DNA from: an uncultured Pelagibacteraceae bacterium
GTDB lineage: Bacteria; Pseudomonadota; Alphaproteobacteria; Pelagibacterales; Pelagibacteraceae
Length of the DNA stretch: 64,000 nt
Direction: 5' to 3'
Assembly (NCBI GenBank): GCA_902585415.1
Contig: CACIDN010000001.1
Coordinates: forward strand, 1 to 64,000
Part shown: piece after piece, positions 1 through 12,086 of the stretch
Layout of the letters: every line of letters starts with the position of its first letter
Numbering within the stretch: position 1 is the stretch's first letter
Notes under the pieces: model-generated
Seen by the model: the letters and a program-made list of their open reading frames with translations, nothing else
Database searches by the model: none
What the model was told of the DNA's origin: nothing
Translations under genes and position numbers: made by a program

Positions 1-1476
<1,476 letters not shown>

Positions 1477-1477
1477 G

Positions 1478-3773
<2,296 letters not shown>

Positions 3774-4169
3774 ATGGACCAATTTAATTTGGAAATCATT
3801 AGTCCAGAAAAATCTTTTCTAATAAAAAATGATACTGAAGAAGTAGTTATTCCTGCTATTGAAGGCTATATGGGTATACTAAAAGATCATATTCCTCTAA
3901 TTTCTTTCTTAAAACCTGGAATTATTGACGTAAAATCAAAAAATGAAAGCTTCAATTTTTATGTGGATGATGGCATTGTCGAATTTAAAGATAATACTTT
4001 ATCGATACTTACAAGTAATATTTTTGATTTAAAAGAAATGGATAAAAACAAAGTTGATAAAATTGTGAAAGATACGGAGGAAGGTTTAAAAAAAGAAAAT
4101 ATTAATGATCAAGAACGATATATATTAGATCAAAAAATTGAGGTTTTAAATTCTATTAAGTCTAATTAA
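3774..4169 (+). CDS. atpC: ATP synthase F1 subunit epsilon
   Basis: Epsilon subunit of F1, part of the rotor stalk and a modulator of ATPase activity. The 131 residues begin with the beta-sandwich domain (NLEIISPEKSFL ... VVIPAIEGYMGILKDHIPLIS). The typical EGYMGIL/DHIPLI block is clear. A short helical C-terminal region follows. The ATG directly follows the atpD stop. The 3' end overlaps the convergent rppH gene by 8 bases, leaving no room for a conventional terminator between them. Confidence 0.94.
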   Translation: MDQFNLEIISPEKSFLIKNDTEEVVIPAIEGYMGILKDHIPLISFLKPGIIDVKSKNESFNFYVDDGIVEFKDNTLSILTSNIFDLKEMDKNKVDKIVKDTEEGLKKENINDQERYILDQKIEVLNSIKSN

Positions 4170-4641
4170 AAATAATTTTTTTAACTTCATCTTTTATATT
4201 TTTGTACACGTCAGTTTTAAAGTCCACAACCCGTTTAGTAATTTCATCCAAGTCAATCCATCTCCACTCTGAAAACTCTGGTTTTTTTGTTTTAATATTG
4301 ATCTCTGTATCTTCACCTTTAAATCTCATACAAAACCATTTCTGCTTTTGTCCTTTGTATTTACCTCTCCAAATTATCCCAAGAAGATTTTCAGGTAAAA
4401 AATAAGTTTGATAACCTTCAATCTCTTTTATTAAATCTACATTTTTTACGCCTGTCTCTTCCTCAAGTTCTCTCAGCGCTGCATCTAAAAAGTTTTCGTT
4501 TCCATCCACACCTCCTTGGGGCATTTGCCAATAATTTTTGGGATTATCTAATCTTTTAGCTACAAAAACCTTATTATCTTTGTTTAAAAGAATAATACCT
4601 ACACCTATTCTTAAAGGTAAATTTTTAAACTTTTCCTGCAT
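4162..4641 (-). CDS. rppH: RNA pyrophosphohydrolase (Nudix hydrolase RppH)
   Basis: Nudix hydrolase that converts 5'-triphosphate mRNA ends to monophosphate and so starts RNase E-dependent decay. The complete Nudix box (Gx5Ex7REUxEExGU) is at about residues 43-65, preceded by the RppH-typical WQMPQGG. I place the start at the ATG of 4641 (MQEKFKNLPLRIGVG, 159 aa). The longer open frame back to 4713 would overlap the upstream protease gene by 68 bases and adds non-family sequence. It is the last gene of the rplU-rpmA-obgE-proBA-nadD-rsfS-ctpA transcription unit. A generic Nudix pyrophosphatase (Ap4A hydrolase) is the alternative. Confidence 0.88.
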   Translation of the reverse strand: MQEKFKNLPLRIGVGIILLNKDNKVFVAKRLDNPKNYWQMPQGGVDGNENFLDAALRELEEETGVKNVDLIKEIEGYQTYFLPENLLGIIWRGKYKGQKQKWFCMRFKGEDTEINIKTKKPEFSEWRWIDLDEITKRVVDFKTDVYKNIKDEVKKIIFN

Positions 4642-4645
4642 AAAA

Positions 4646-5782
4646 TTATCCAGTGAATAATTTTCTAGCGAATTTGAGCTGATTATCGTTTTCTGAAAGA
4701 ATTCTAAAATCATCAGACTCTTCCTCTACAGTTATATCTGGTGTTACTCCAACTTCTGAAATCGATTTACCTGATGGTAAATAATATTTTGAAATAGTTA
4801 ATCTAATTGCGCCACGATTTTTTAAAGGTATAATTGACTGTACTGACCCTTTTCCATAACTTTTTTCACCAACTAATACTGCTCGTTTGTGATCCTTTAA
4901 AGCTCCTGCAACTATCTCAGATGCTGAAGCAGAACCCTTATTAATTAAAACTATAAGAGCTTTACCATTAATAATATCACCCTCTCTTGCAAACCATTTT
5001 TGACTTTCATCTTTTTTTCTTCCTTTGGTCGATACTATTTCGCCGTCATCTAAAAAAAAATCTGATATCTTAATTGCTTGGCCTAGTAATCCACCTGGAT
5101 TATTTCTCAAGTCTAAAATGTAGCCCTCTATCTTTTTATTTTTTTTAAATTCTTTAATCTTCTTTTTAATTTGATCATCACTATTTTCGTTAAATGATGT
5201 GAGACGAATGTATCCAATCTTTTTATCAAGCACCTCAGATTTAACAGATGCAACCTGAATAATCTCTCTAGTTATATTAAAAATTAATGATTTTCTTAAA
5301 CCGATCCTTCTTACGGTAATTTCTAAAGTTGATCCGACAGGCCCTCTCATTAATTCAACTGCTTCATTCAACGTTTTTCCTTGAACTTGAGTATCATTTA
5401 TTTTGACAATGTAGTCTCCAGCTTTAACTCCCTCTCTTTCAGCGGGAGAATTGTCAAGAGGTGAAATAACCTTGACAACACCAGCTTCCATACCAACCTC
5501 TATGCCTAAACCACCAAATTCACCTTTTGTATCTGTTTGCATCTCCTCTAGATTTTTTGGGGATAAGTATGAAGAATATGGATCTAAAGATTGTAATACA
5601 CCATTAATCGCAGCATCCATCGTGTCTGATTGATCTACTTCTTCTACATATTCCTGGTTTATTTTTTCTAAAACTTCTCCAAATAGATCTATTTTGTCAT
5701 AAACACTTTCCTCTTGAGCACTAGCTTTTGCATAAAATAAAATTGAAAAAATTATAATTAAAAATATTCTTATATTATTCAT
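4646..5782 (-). CDS. ctpA: Carboxy-terminal processing protease, S41 family (CtpA-like)
   Basis: Periplasmic C-terminal processing peptidase of family S41. It has a cleavable signal peptide at residues 1-22 (hydrophobic run ending in AKASA), a PDZ domain around 88-170 (GLGIEV ... NSPAEREGVKAGDYI), and the S41 catalytic core. Alignment by eye to E. coli Prc places the nucleophile at Ser286 in GSASASEI and the general base at Lys311 in YGKGSVQ. It has 378 residues, somewhat shorter than many CtpA proteins (about 440). The start overlaps the rsfS stop in a TAATG arrangement. The substrate is unknown; envelope or lipoprotein processing is likely. Confidence 0.92.
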   Translation of the reverse strand: MNNIRIFLIIIFSILFYAKASAQEESVYDKIDLFGEVLEKINQEYVEEVDQSDTMDAAINGVLQSLDPYSSYLSPKNLEEMQTDTKGEFGGLGIEVGMEAGVVKVISPLDNSPAEREGVKAGDYIVKINDTQVQGKTLNEAVELMRGPVGSTLEITVRRIGLRKSLIFNITREIIQVASVKSEVLDKKIGYIRLTSFNENSDDQIKKKIKEFKKNKKIEGYILDLRNNPGGLLGQAIKISDFFLDDGEIVSTKGRKKDESQKWFAREGDIINGKALIVLINKGSASASEIVAGALKDHKRAVLVGEKSYGKGSVQSIIPLKNRGAIRLTISKYYLPSGKSISEVGVTPDITVEEESDDFRILSENDNQLKFARKLFTG

Positions 5783-6132
5783 TAAACAATTACTCTTTCT
5801 TTAGGAATTAATTCAGACCATATTTTTTCAAGTTCATAAAATTCCCTTTTTTCTGGATTAAAAATATGGACTACAATATCAATGCCGTCAACAAGCTTCC
5901 ATTCCGTACTGTCTCTTCCTTCAATTTTACATTGACTTAATCCATTTTCTTTAAATTTATCCAATACCTGCTCTGACAACGACTGGATATGTCTTGAAGA
6001 AGTACCACTAGCTATAATCATATAATCTGCAATTGATGACTTATCTTTCAGGTCAATTGAAACTATATCAAGAGCTTTGTTCTTATCTAATGTTTCTAAT
6101 ATTATTTTTTTAAGATTGGTTTTTTTGACCAT
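5782..6132 (-). CDS. rsfS: Ribosomal silencing factor RsfS
   Basis: Binds ribosomal protein L14 and blocks 30S-50S joining when nutrients are scarce. The 116-residue protein shows the family core: SSIADYMIIASGTSSRHIQ, GRDSTEWKLVDGIDIVVHIF and REFYELEKIWS. It lies between nadD and ctpA, the usual bacterial neighbourhood (nadD-rsfS). It overlaps the ctpA start by one base. Confidence 0.95.
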   Translation of the reverse strand: MVKKTNLKKIILETLDKNKALDIVSIDLKDKSSIADYMIIASGTSSRHIQSLSEQVLDKFKENGLSQCKIEGRDSTEWKLVDGIDIVVHIFNPEKREFYELEKIWSELIPKERVIV

Positions 6133-6147
6133 TAATTTCTGATCATA

Positions 6148-6660
6148 TCAAAAATTTCTTATTTTAGAAGATGAAATATTAACTTTCTTAAAGTCAAAAT
6201 AAATAATACCTAGATTTTTAAATGACTTATATGCAGGGGAATTTTTAGCCTTTGTTTTAAAACTATTTCTATCGAAAACTACTATTTTACAAATTTTTGG
6301 TATTTTTTTCCAATTACTCCATTTATGGAAATTTACTAAATTATCTGCACCTAATAAAAAATATATTTCTCTTTTTTTATTTTTATTTTTAAAATACCTT
6401 ATTAGATTTATCGTCTTATTTGAATTGATTTCCTTCTCAAAATATCCAATCTTAATATATTTTAGTTTCTTTGTTAAAATTTTTGATAGTTTAATTCTTT
6501 TATCCAGATCGAAATAACTTTTTTTTTTAAATGGATTTTTTTTGGTTATAGCCCAAATAACTCTTTTTAAATTAAATTTTTTTTTCGCGACTTGAGAAAT
6601 TTTCAAATGTCCTATGTGAGGAGGATCGAAAGTACCACCTAATATGCCTATTTTCTCCAT
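6148..6660 (-). CDS. nadD: Nicotinate-nucleotide adenylyltransferase
   Basis: Transfers AMP from ATP to nicotinate mononucleotide in NAD synthesis (cytoplasm). The nucleotidyltransferase motif GGTFDPPHIGH is at residues 8-18, with LLGADNLVNFHKW in the middle and the second signature ISSSKIRN at the very C-terminus. The protein ends directly after this motif (170 aa, against about 190-215 usually), so the short helix after the ISSTxIR motif is missing. The downstream rsfS begins only 15 bases later. Essential pathway and context make a functional gene likely. Confidence 0.9.
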   Translation of the reverse strand: MEKIGILGGTFDPPHIGHLKISQVAKKKFNLKRVIWAITKKNPFKKKSYFDLDKRIKLSKILTKKLKYIKIGYFEKEINSNKTINLIRYFKNKNKKREIYFLLGADNLVNFHKWSNWKKIPKICKIVVFDRNSFKTKAKNSPAYKSFKNLGIIYFDFKKVNISSSKIRNF

Positions 6661-6675
6661 GAGTCTATTTTCAAA

Positions 6676-7926
6676 CTATTTTCTGATTTGCCCATTTCCA
6701 GCTACATAATATTTAAATGACACTAATTGATTTAATCCAACAGGACCTCTTGGAGGTAATTTATTAGTTGAAATTCCAACCTCGCCTCCAAAACCTAATT
6801 CACCCCCATCAGCAAATTGAGTAGATGTATTGTGCATGGCAATAGAACTAGTTACATTTCTTACAAAATAAGCAGCGTTTCTAATATCACTTGTAATTAT
6901 AGAGTCAGTATGCATGGTTCCAAATTTATTAATGTGTCGGACTGCTTCCACAATGTTCTTAACAATCCTCACAGAAATTTTTGCATCAAGATATTCTTTA
7001 CTCCAATCTTTATTAGTTGCTTTTCTAAGACTACCGCTAAAAATTTTTCTGGCTTTTGTGTCTGCATATATTAAACAACCATTATTTTTTAAATCTTTAA
7101 TTATCAAATTAATTTTTTTCTTTGGACAATCTTTATGTATTAATAAAGTTTCGGTAGCACCACATATGCTAACATTCCTCATTTTTGCATTTACAACTAC
7201 ATTTCTTGCCATTTTTATATTAATGTTTTTATCAATAAACGTATGACAAATACCCTCCAAGTGGCCTATTACGGGAACGTTACATAACTTTTTTACTGTT
7301 TGGACAAGGTTTTTGCCTCCTCTTGGTATCATTACATCAATATAACTGTTCATATCTCTTAAGAGATGTTTTACAATTTTTCTGTCTTTGCTCTCAATAA
7401 ACTGAACATAATTAATATTAACCTTGCATGCCTTTAGAGACTCTCTAAATAATTTTACTAATATTTTATTGGTGAAAAAAGCCTCAGATCCTCCTTTGAG
7501 AATTACTGAATTTCCCGACTTAAAACACAGACAAGAAAGATCTACAGTAACATTAGGTCTACTTTCATAAATTACACCAATAACACCTATCGGAATAGAT
7601 ATTTTTTTTATTTTTAAACCGTTTGGTCTTTGCCATTTATCTAAAACGGTACCTACTGGATCTTTTAATTTTGCTATATCAATTGTAGTTTTTATCATTG
7701 AATTGAGCTTTGACTGGTTTATTTCAAGCCTTGTAATCAAATTTTTATTAATATTCTTTAAGTTAGCAAATTTTATATCTTTTTTGTTTTCTTTTAAAAT
7801 TTTGTTTGAATTATTTTTTAATAAATGACTAAATTTTAACAAAACATTATCTTTTGTCTTTGTGTCTATTTTTTTTAAAATCGCTTTGTGAGATTTTTTA
7901 CCCAATTTCTGTAAATATTTTTTCAT
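6676..7926 (-). CDS. proA: Gamma-glutamyl phosphate reductase
   Basis: Second step of proline synthesis: NADPH-dependent reduction of gamma-glutamyl phosphate to glutamate semialdehyde. The 416-residue length is standard. Aldehyde-dehydrogenase-fold motifs are visible: ESRPNVTVDLSCLCFKSGN, the catalytic cysteine in VSICGATETLL, and FGTMHTDSIIT. It follows proB with one base between them, so it is co-translated with its partner kinase. Confidence 0.97.
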   Translation of the reverse strand: MKKYLQKLGKKSHKAILKKIDTKTKDNVLLKFSHLLKNNSNKILKENKKDIKFANLKNINKNLITRLEINQSKLNSMIKTTIDIAKLKDPVGTVLDKWQRPNGLKIKKISIPIGVIGVIYESRPNVTVDLSCLCFKSGNSVILKGGSEAFFTNKILVKLFRESLKACKVNINYVQFIESKDRKIVKHLLRDMNSYIDVMIPRGGKNLVQTVKKLCNVPVIGHLEGICHTFIDKNINIKMARNVVVNAKMRNVSICGATETLLIHKDCPKKKINLIIKDLKNNGCLIYADTKARKIFSGSLRKATNKDWSKEYLDAKISVRIVKNIVEAVRHINKFGTMHTDSIITSDIRNAAYFVRNVTSSIAMHNTSTQFADGGELGFGGEVGISTNKLPPRGPVGLNQLVSFKYYVAGNGQIRK

Positions 7927-7927
7927 T

Positions 7928-9034
7928 TTAAATTTCTACCATATCATCTTTGTGTATAACTTCAGATTTTGCTTTATAACCTAATATTTCCTCAATTTTA
8001 TTAGATTGATGACCTTTTATTTTCTCAATTTCTTCAGAAGAAAAAGAACTTAAGCCTATTGCCAATTCTTCGTTATTTATCCCAATGATCTTTATTTGAT
8101 CACCCCTGTTAAATGAACCCTCAATACTTTTTACACCTGCGGCTAGTAAACTCTTACCTTTTTGTAATGCATTTTGTGCACCTTCATCAATCTTTAGGCG
8201 TCCTTTTTCATGTAAAGTGCTGGCGATCCATTTTTTCCTAGCATCTAATTTAGAAATCTTAGGAATAAACCAAGTACAGGTCTGTTTATCTAAAATATTG
8301 CTTAAAGGTCTTTCTTTTAATCCATTTGCTATTGCCATTTTACATCCTGATAGCGCACATATTTTAGCTGCATCAATTTTAGTTTTCATGCCACCTGACC
8401 CATATTCACTGGTTTTTCCTGAAGCTAACCTAATTATATTTTGGTCTAAATTTTCAATTTTTTTTAACAATTTGGCGTCTTTGTGAATTTTTGGATTTTT
8501 TGTGTAAAGTCCATCCACATCTGACAATAAAATTAGACAATCAGCATCACAAATTTGGGCAACTCTTGAAGCCAATCTATCGTTATCGCCGTATTTAATT
8601 TCTGAAGTCGCGATAGTGTCGTTTTCATTCACTATTGGAACAAAGTTAAGATCAAATAAATTTTCAATAGTCCTTTTAGCATTAATAGCTCTTCTTCTTT
8701 TTTCAGTATCTTCAAGCGTAAGCAATATTTGGGAGATATTAATTTTTTGCTCAGCAAAAACCGCTTTAAATAAATTCATTAACTCTATTTGTCCTACAGA
8801 CGCTATAGCTTGACTTTGATCTATTTTAAGCTTTTTCTTTACTATATTTAATTTTTTACAACCCAGTGCAATTGCACCTGAACTTACTATAATAACATTT
8901 TTATTTTTTTTTTTAAACTTTTTAATATCTTTTGCCAGTCCTAATAACCATTTTTGTCGAATTGCTTTTTTATCGTCAATAATTAGTGATGATCCTATTT
9001 TAACAATAATAGTTTTGGAATTTTCAAGATGCAT
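7928..9034 (-). CDS. proB: Glutamate 5-kinase
   Basis: First step of proline synthesis, phosphorylating glutamate; usually feedback-inhibited by proline. Layout over 368 residues: amino-acid kinase domain (KIGSSLI, VSSGAIALG, NENDTIATSEIKYGDNDRLA, LLSDVDGLYTKNP), then a C-terminal PUA domain (about 280-368, ending in IHKDDMVEI). The start overlaps the end of obgE by 11 bases. Keeping the PUA domain matches the full-length bacterial form. Confidence 0.97.
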   Translation of the reverse strand: MHLENSKTIIVKIGSSLIIDDKKAIRQKWLLGLAKDIKKFKKKNKNVIIVSSGAIALGCKKLNIVKKKLKIDQSQAIASVGQIELMNLFKAVFAEQKINISQILLTLEDTEKRRRAINAKRTIENLFDLNFVPIVNENDTIATSEIKYGDNDRLASRVAQICDADCLILLSDVDGLYTKNPKIHKDAKLLKKIENLDQNIIRLASGKTSEYGSGGMKTKIDAAKICALSGCKMAIANGLKERPLSNILDKQTCTWFIPKISKLDARKKWIASTLHEKGRLKIDEGAQNALQKGKSLLAAGVKSIEGSFNRGDQIKIIGINNEELAIGLSSFSSEEIEKIKGHQSNKIEEILGYKAKSEVIHKDDMVEI

Positions 9035-10007
9035 TCTTAAGTAATTTTATTTTTAATTTAGAAATTAATTTTTTATCTAATGTAGATAATTCAACAACTT
9101 TTTTATTTAATGTTTCTTCAAAATTCATTTTTTTATATCTGAATTCATTTTTTGACAGTAAATCTACTTTGTTAAACACTATAATCTCTTTTTTTCTTAA
9201 TAATTGCTTACTGTATTCACCTAATTCTTTTCTAATTTGTTTGTAAGAATTTATCAAATTCTTCTCGGAAATATCAATTAGGTGTAAAAGTGTTTTACAT
9301 CTTTCTACATGTTTTAAAAACTTTATGCCTAAACCAATACCTGTATGTGCTCCCTCGACTAATCCCGGTATATCTGCTAATGTAATTTCTTTATCATCAT
9401 AAGTTGCAACACCTAAATTAGGATTTATAGTTGTAAACTTATAGTTAGCAATCTTAGGATTTGCAGAAGTTACTGATGCAAGCAAACTTGATTTGCCAGC
9501 ATTTGGCAAACCTATTATTCCAATATCAGCAATTGTTTTAAGTTGTAGCCAAATCCAAAATTCTTCACCTGCAGTCCCTTTTGTAAATCTTCTTGGAGCT
9601 CTATTTGTGGATGACTTAAATTTGGTATTTCCAAAACCACCCCGACCTCCTAAAGCAACAGTAAACTCATCCTTTTCTTTTTTAAAATCAAAAAGTAAAG
9701 TTTTATTATCTTCTTCAAAAATTTGCGTTCCTATTGGAACAGATAAATACAAATTTTTTCCGCTTCTCCCAGTTTGATTTTTTCCTTTTCCATCCTCACC
9801 CTTTTTGGCTTTGAAATGTTGTTGATATCTATAATCTATCAAAGTGTTTAAATTTCTCTCTGATTTTAAAATGATAGAGCCACCTTTACCTCCGTCACCT
9901 CCATCCGGACCTCCAAACTCTATAAATTTTTCACGTCTAAAACTTGGTGAGCCTGACCCACCGTTACCAGCTTTAACAAATATTTTTACTTGATCTAGAA
10001 ATTTCAT
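9024..10007 (-). CDS. obgE: GTPase Obg (CgtA), ribosome assembly
   Basis: Essential GTPase acting in 50S maturation. The N-terminal glycine-rich Obg fold (about 1-155: GNGGSGSPSFRREKF, GGPDGGDGGKGGS) is followed by the G domain with G1 GLPNAGKSSLL, G3 DIPGL and G4 NKVDLL. It has 327 residues and lacks the long variable C-terminal tail of some homologues. Gene order rplU-rpmA-obgE is widely conserved. Confidence 0.97.
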   Translation of the reverse strand: MKFLDQVKIFVKAGNGGSGSPSFRREKFIEFGGPDGGDGGKGGSIILKSERNLNTLIDYRYQQHFKAKKGEDGKGKNQTGRSGKNLYLSVPIGTQIFEEDNKTLLFDFKKEKDEFTVALGGRGGFGNTKFKSSTNRAPRRFTKGTAGEEFWIWLQLKTIADIGIIGLPNAGKSSLLASVTSANPKIANYKFTTINPNLGVATYDDKEITLADIPGLVEGAHTGIGLGIKFLKHVERCKTLLHLIDISEKNLINSYKQIRKELGEYSKQLLRKKEIIVFNKVDLLSKNEFRYKKMNFEETLNKKVVELSTLDKKLISKLKIKLLKNAS

Positions 10008-10036
10008 ATTACAACTTTTGTTTATGTTGTATGAAT

Positions 10037-10291
10037 TTAATTGGGTTTTACTGAAACGTAAGTTCTATCAAACTTACTTTTTTTAAAAACGACTTTACCT
10101 TTAATAACAGAATAAATGGAGTGATCTTTACCCATACCAACATTTTGACCTGGAAAAATTTTAGTACCTCTTTGTCTGACTATTATATTTCCAGGATGAA
10201 CGAATTGGCCACCATATTTTTTAACACCCAATCTTCTCCCAGCACTATCTCTTCCGTTTCGAGAGGATCCGCCTGCTTTTTTTGTTGCCAT
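10037..10291 (-). CDS. rpmA: 50S ribosomal protein L27
   Basis: Large-subunit protein near the peptidyl-transferase centre. The 84-residue sequence begins with the conserved [20 protein letters not shown] and carries the [20 protein letters not shown] block. No N-terminal pro-peptide of the Firmicutes type is present. It sits between rplU and obgE, as in most bacteria. Confidence 0.98.
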   Translation of the reverse strand: MATKKAGGSSRNGRDSAGRRLGVKKYGGQFVHPGNIIVRQRGTKIFPGQNVGMGKDHSIYSVIKGKVVFKKSKFDRTYVSVKPN

Positions 10292-10312
10292 AATTTAACT
10301 CAATAATCTATT

Positions 10313-10711
10313 TTATTTGTCTTTTTTAAATTCAGCTTTTTTTTCTTTTTGCACTTTACTAATTTTTTCAACCTCAGACAATACTTTACCATCCTTTGAC
10401 ATTATCTTATTGACCCTAATTAATGCATAATGCTGTCTGTGACCATTTTTTCTTCTAGAATTTTTTCTACGTCTTTTTTTAAATATAAGAACCGTTTTAT
10501 TTTTGGAGTTTTTTAAGAATTCTGCTTCTACTTTAGCACCTTGAATAGTAGGCAAACCCACCTCAACATTTTTATCATCTCCATATGCCAGAATTTCTTT
10601 GAATTCAACCATAGAATTTGGTTTTTGATCCCCAAATTTCTCTATTTTAATTATTTCACCAGCTTTAACTTTGTATTGTTTTCCACCAGTTTGTATTATT
10701 GCAAAAGACAT
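10313..10711 (-). CDS. rplU: 50S ribosomal protein L21
   Basis: Large-subunit protein. N-terminal MSFAIIQTGGKQYKVKAGE and the basic block FKKRRRKNSRRKNGHRQ identify L21. It has 132 residues, longer than the usual 102-105 because of a lysine/glutamate-rich tail after KVLSEVEKISK. Such tails are common in alphaproteobacterial L21. It is the first gene of the minus-strand operon, with a good promoter just upstream. Confidence 0.97.
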   Translation of the reverse strand: MSFAIIQTGGKQYKVKAGEIIKIEKFGDQKPNSMVEFKEILAYGDDKNVEVGLPTIQGAKVEAEFLKNSKNKTVLIFKKRRRKNSRRKNGHRQHYALIRVNKIMSKDGKVLSEVEKISKVQKEKKAEFKKDK

Positions 10712-10736
10712 GTTTTTAAACTTAAAAATTTAGTGC

Positions 10737-10764
10737 AATATATAATTAGCTTTTTTATAGTCAA
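10737..10764 (-). promoter_or_regulatory. Candidate sigma70-type promoter for the rplU operon
   Basis: On the minus strand, a -35 TTGACT (10764-10759) and -10 TATATT (10742-10737) are separated by 16 bases. Transcription would start near 10730, about 18 bases before the rplU ATG. It would drive rplU through rppH, which are all co-directional and tightly spaced. Seen by consensus matching only. Confidence 0.55.
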
Positions 10765-10774
10765 GATTAATCAG

Positions 10775-11491
10775 CTAAAAATTATCCTTTAAATCTCTAA
10801 GTTTTGAGAATGATTCAATATTTTCTGCCTTTAAAAATATGTTACACTCTAGTTCATCTTTTAAAACAGATGGAATTGTTGGTACACCCGCTTTTAGATC
10901 TTTATTTATCAAGTCAATTTTTTTTTTAAGACTCTCATTATCTGGATCATACTTAATACAAAATTTTGCATTGCTTGATGTATATTCATGTCCACAATAT
11001 ATTAAAGTCTCTCTATCAAAAGTTTTAATTAATGATAACGATCTAAACATATCTTCATATGTTCCTTCAAATAATCTTCCACAGCTTAATGAAAATAAAG
11101 TATCCCCTGTAAATAAAATTTTATTGTTAAAAAAATGATAACAAACATGACCAGAAGTATGACCTGGGGTATGATAAGTTTTAAACTGAAAATCAGACTC
11201 ATTAAAGATTTCCTTATTTTTCAGGCAGATATCTATTCCTGGTATTCTTTTTTTATCATCTATAAAACCAACTATTTTGCACTTATATTTTTTTTTTAAT
11301 ATTAAATTTCCATCGATATGATCTATATGATGATGTGTATTTAAAATATATTTTAATTTTAGATTAAGCTTTTCTAGTGATTTAATTAATGGATCAGATT
11401 CACTTGGATCTATAACTAAAGCATGATTGTTATTGTGTACAATATACGAAAAATTATCTTTTAAACATTTTACTATTTCAACTTTTATCAT
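10775..11491 (-). CDS. gloB: Hydroxyacylglutathione hydrolase (glyoxalase II)
   Basis: Metallo-beta-lactamase-fold enzyme that hydrolyses S-lactoylglutathione to lactate and glutathione. Metal ligands are visible in order: THHHIDHIDGN (HxHxDH), HTPGHTSGH, FTGDTLF and YCGHEYT. The 238 residues include the C-terminal glutathione-binding helical region. Its ATG overlaps the metW stop by four bases (ATGA), so it belongs to the metX-metW-gloB unit. Confidence 0.93.
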   Translation of the reverse strand: MIKVEIVKCLKDNFSYIVHNNNHALVIDPSESDPLIKSLEKLNLKLKYILNTHHHIDHIDGNLILKKKYKCKIVGFIDDKKRIPGIDICLKNKEIFNESDFQFKTYHTPGHTSGHVCYHFFNNKILFTGDTLFSLSCGRLFEGTYEDMFRSLSLIKTFDRETLIYCGHEYTSSNAKFCIKYDPDNESLKKKIDLINKDLKAGVPTIPSVLKDELECNIFLKAENIESFSKLRDLKDNF

Positions 11492-12084
11492 TTTTCTATC
11501 AAAAAAATTCCAAGTTCTGACATTAAATTTTTAAAATTTAAATTAAATTTATTTATAGAGGATACTTTATTATTTTTAAGAGCTAAAGATTTAAATAAAT
11601 TAATATTTCTATTATTACAGAAATTAACAAAATCCTTTATTGAACACATATGCAGATTTGGTGTATTATACCACTCATTAGGCAATGTTTTTGTAACTGG
11701 CATTGTTCCTTTAAATAATAAATTAAGTCTTACTTTCCAAAAACCGAAATTAGGTATTGTTACAATTGATGTTTTTCCTATTCGTAATAAATCACCTATT
11801 ACTTTCTCAGGGTTTAAAAAAGCTTGTAAAGTTTGACTTAAAATTACATAGTCAAAACTGTTACTAGGAAATTGTTCTAAGTCCATTTCAGCATTACCCT
11901 CTATTACAGTAAGACCTTTTTGAATGCATTTTTGAACATTATCCTTTGATAATTCTAGTCCTCTAATTTTTTTTGAAATATTTTTGTAAATAAATTTCAT
12001 CAATTCACCATCTCCACAACCTACGTCCAAAATTGATTTATTTTTTTGTATAGAGTTTGCAATAATTTTAAATTCTTCTTTCAT
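11488..12084 (-). CDS. metW: MetW methyltransferase-like protein
   Basis: SAM-binding methyltransferase-fold protein of the MetW family, found next to metX in alpha-, beta- and gammaproteobacteria and needed with MetX for homoserine acetylation in several of them. Glycine-rich SAM motif LDVGCGDGELM is near residue 20. The family block TIPNFGFWKVRLNLLFKGTMP is followed by LPNEWYNTPNLHMCSIKDF. Length is 198 residues. It starts two bases after the metX stop. Confidence 0.93.
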   Translation of the reverse strand: MKEEFKIIANSIQKNKSILDVGCGDGELMKFIYKNISKKIRGLELSKDNVQKCIQKGLTVIEGNAEMDLEQFPSNSFDYVILSQTLQAFLNPEKVIGDLLRIGKTSIVTIPNFGFWKVRLNLLFKGTMPVTKTLPNEWYNTPNLHMCSIKDFVNFCNNRNINLFKSLALKNNKVSSINKFNLNFKNLMSELGIFLIEK

Positions 12085-12086
12085 AA

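Noticed and set aside
4642..4713. 24-codon N-terminal extension of rppH
   Set aside because: It would overlap the upstream protease gene by 68 bases and shows no Nudix-family similarity.
6148..6175. Frameshift at the 3' end of nadD
   Set aside because: Inserting one or two bases in the T-run adds only a few residues before new stops, so no longer homologous tail appears.
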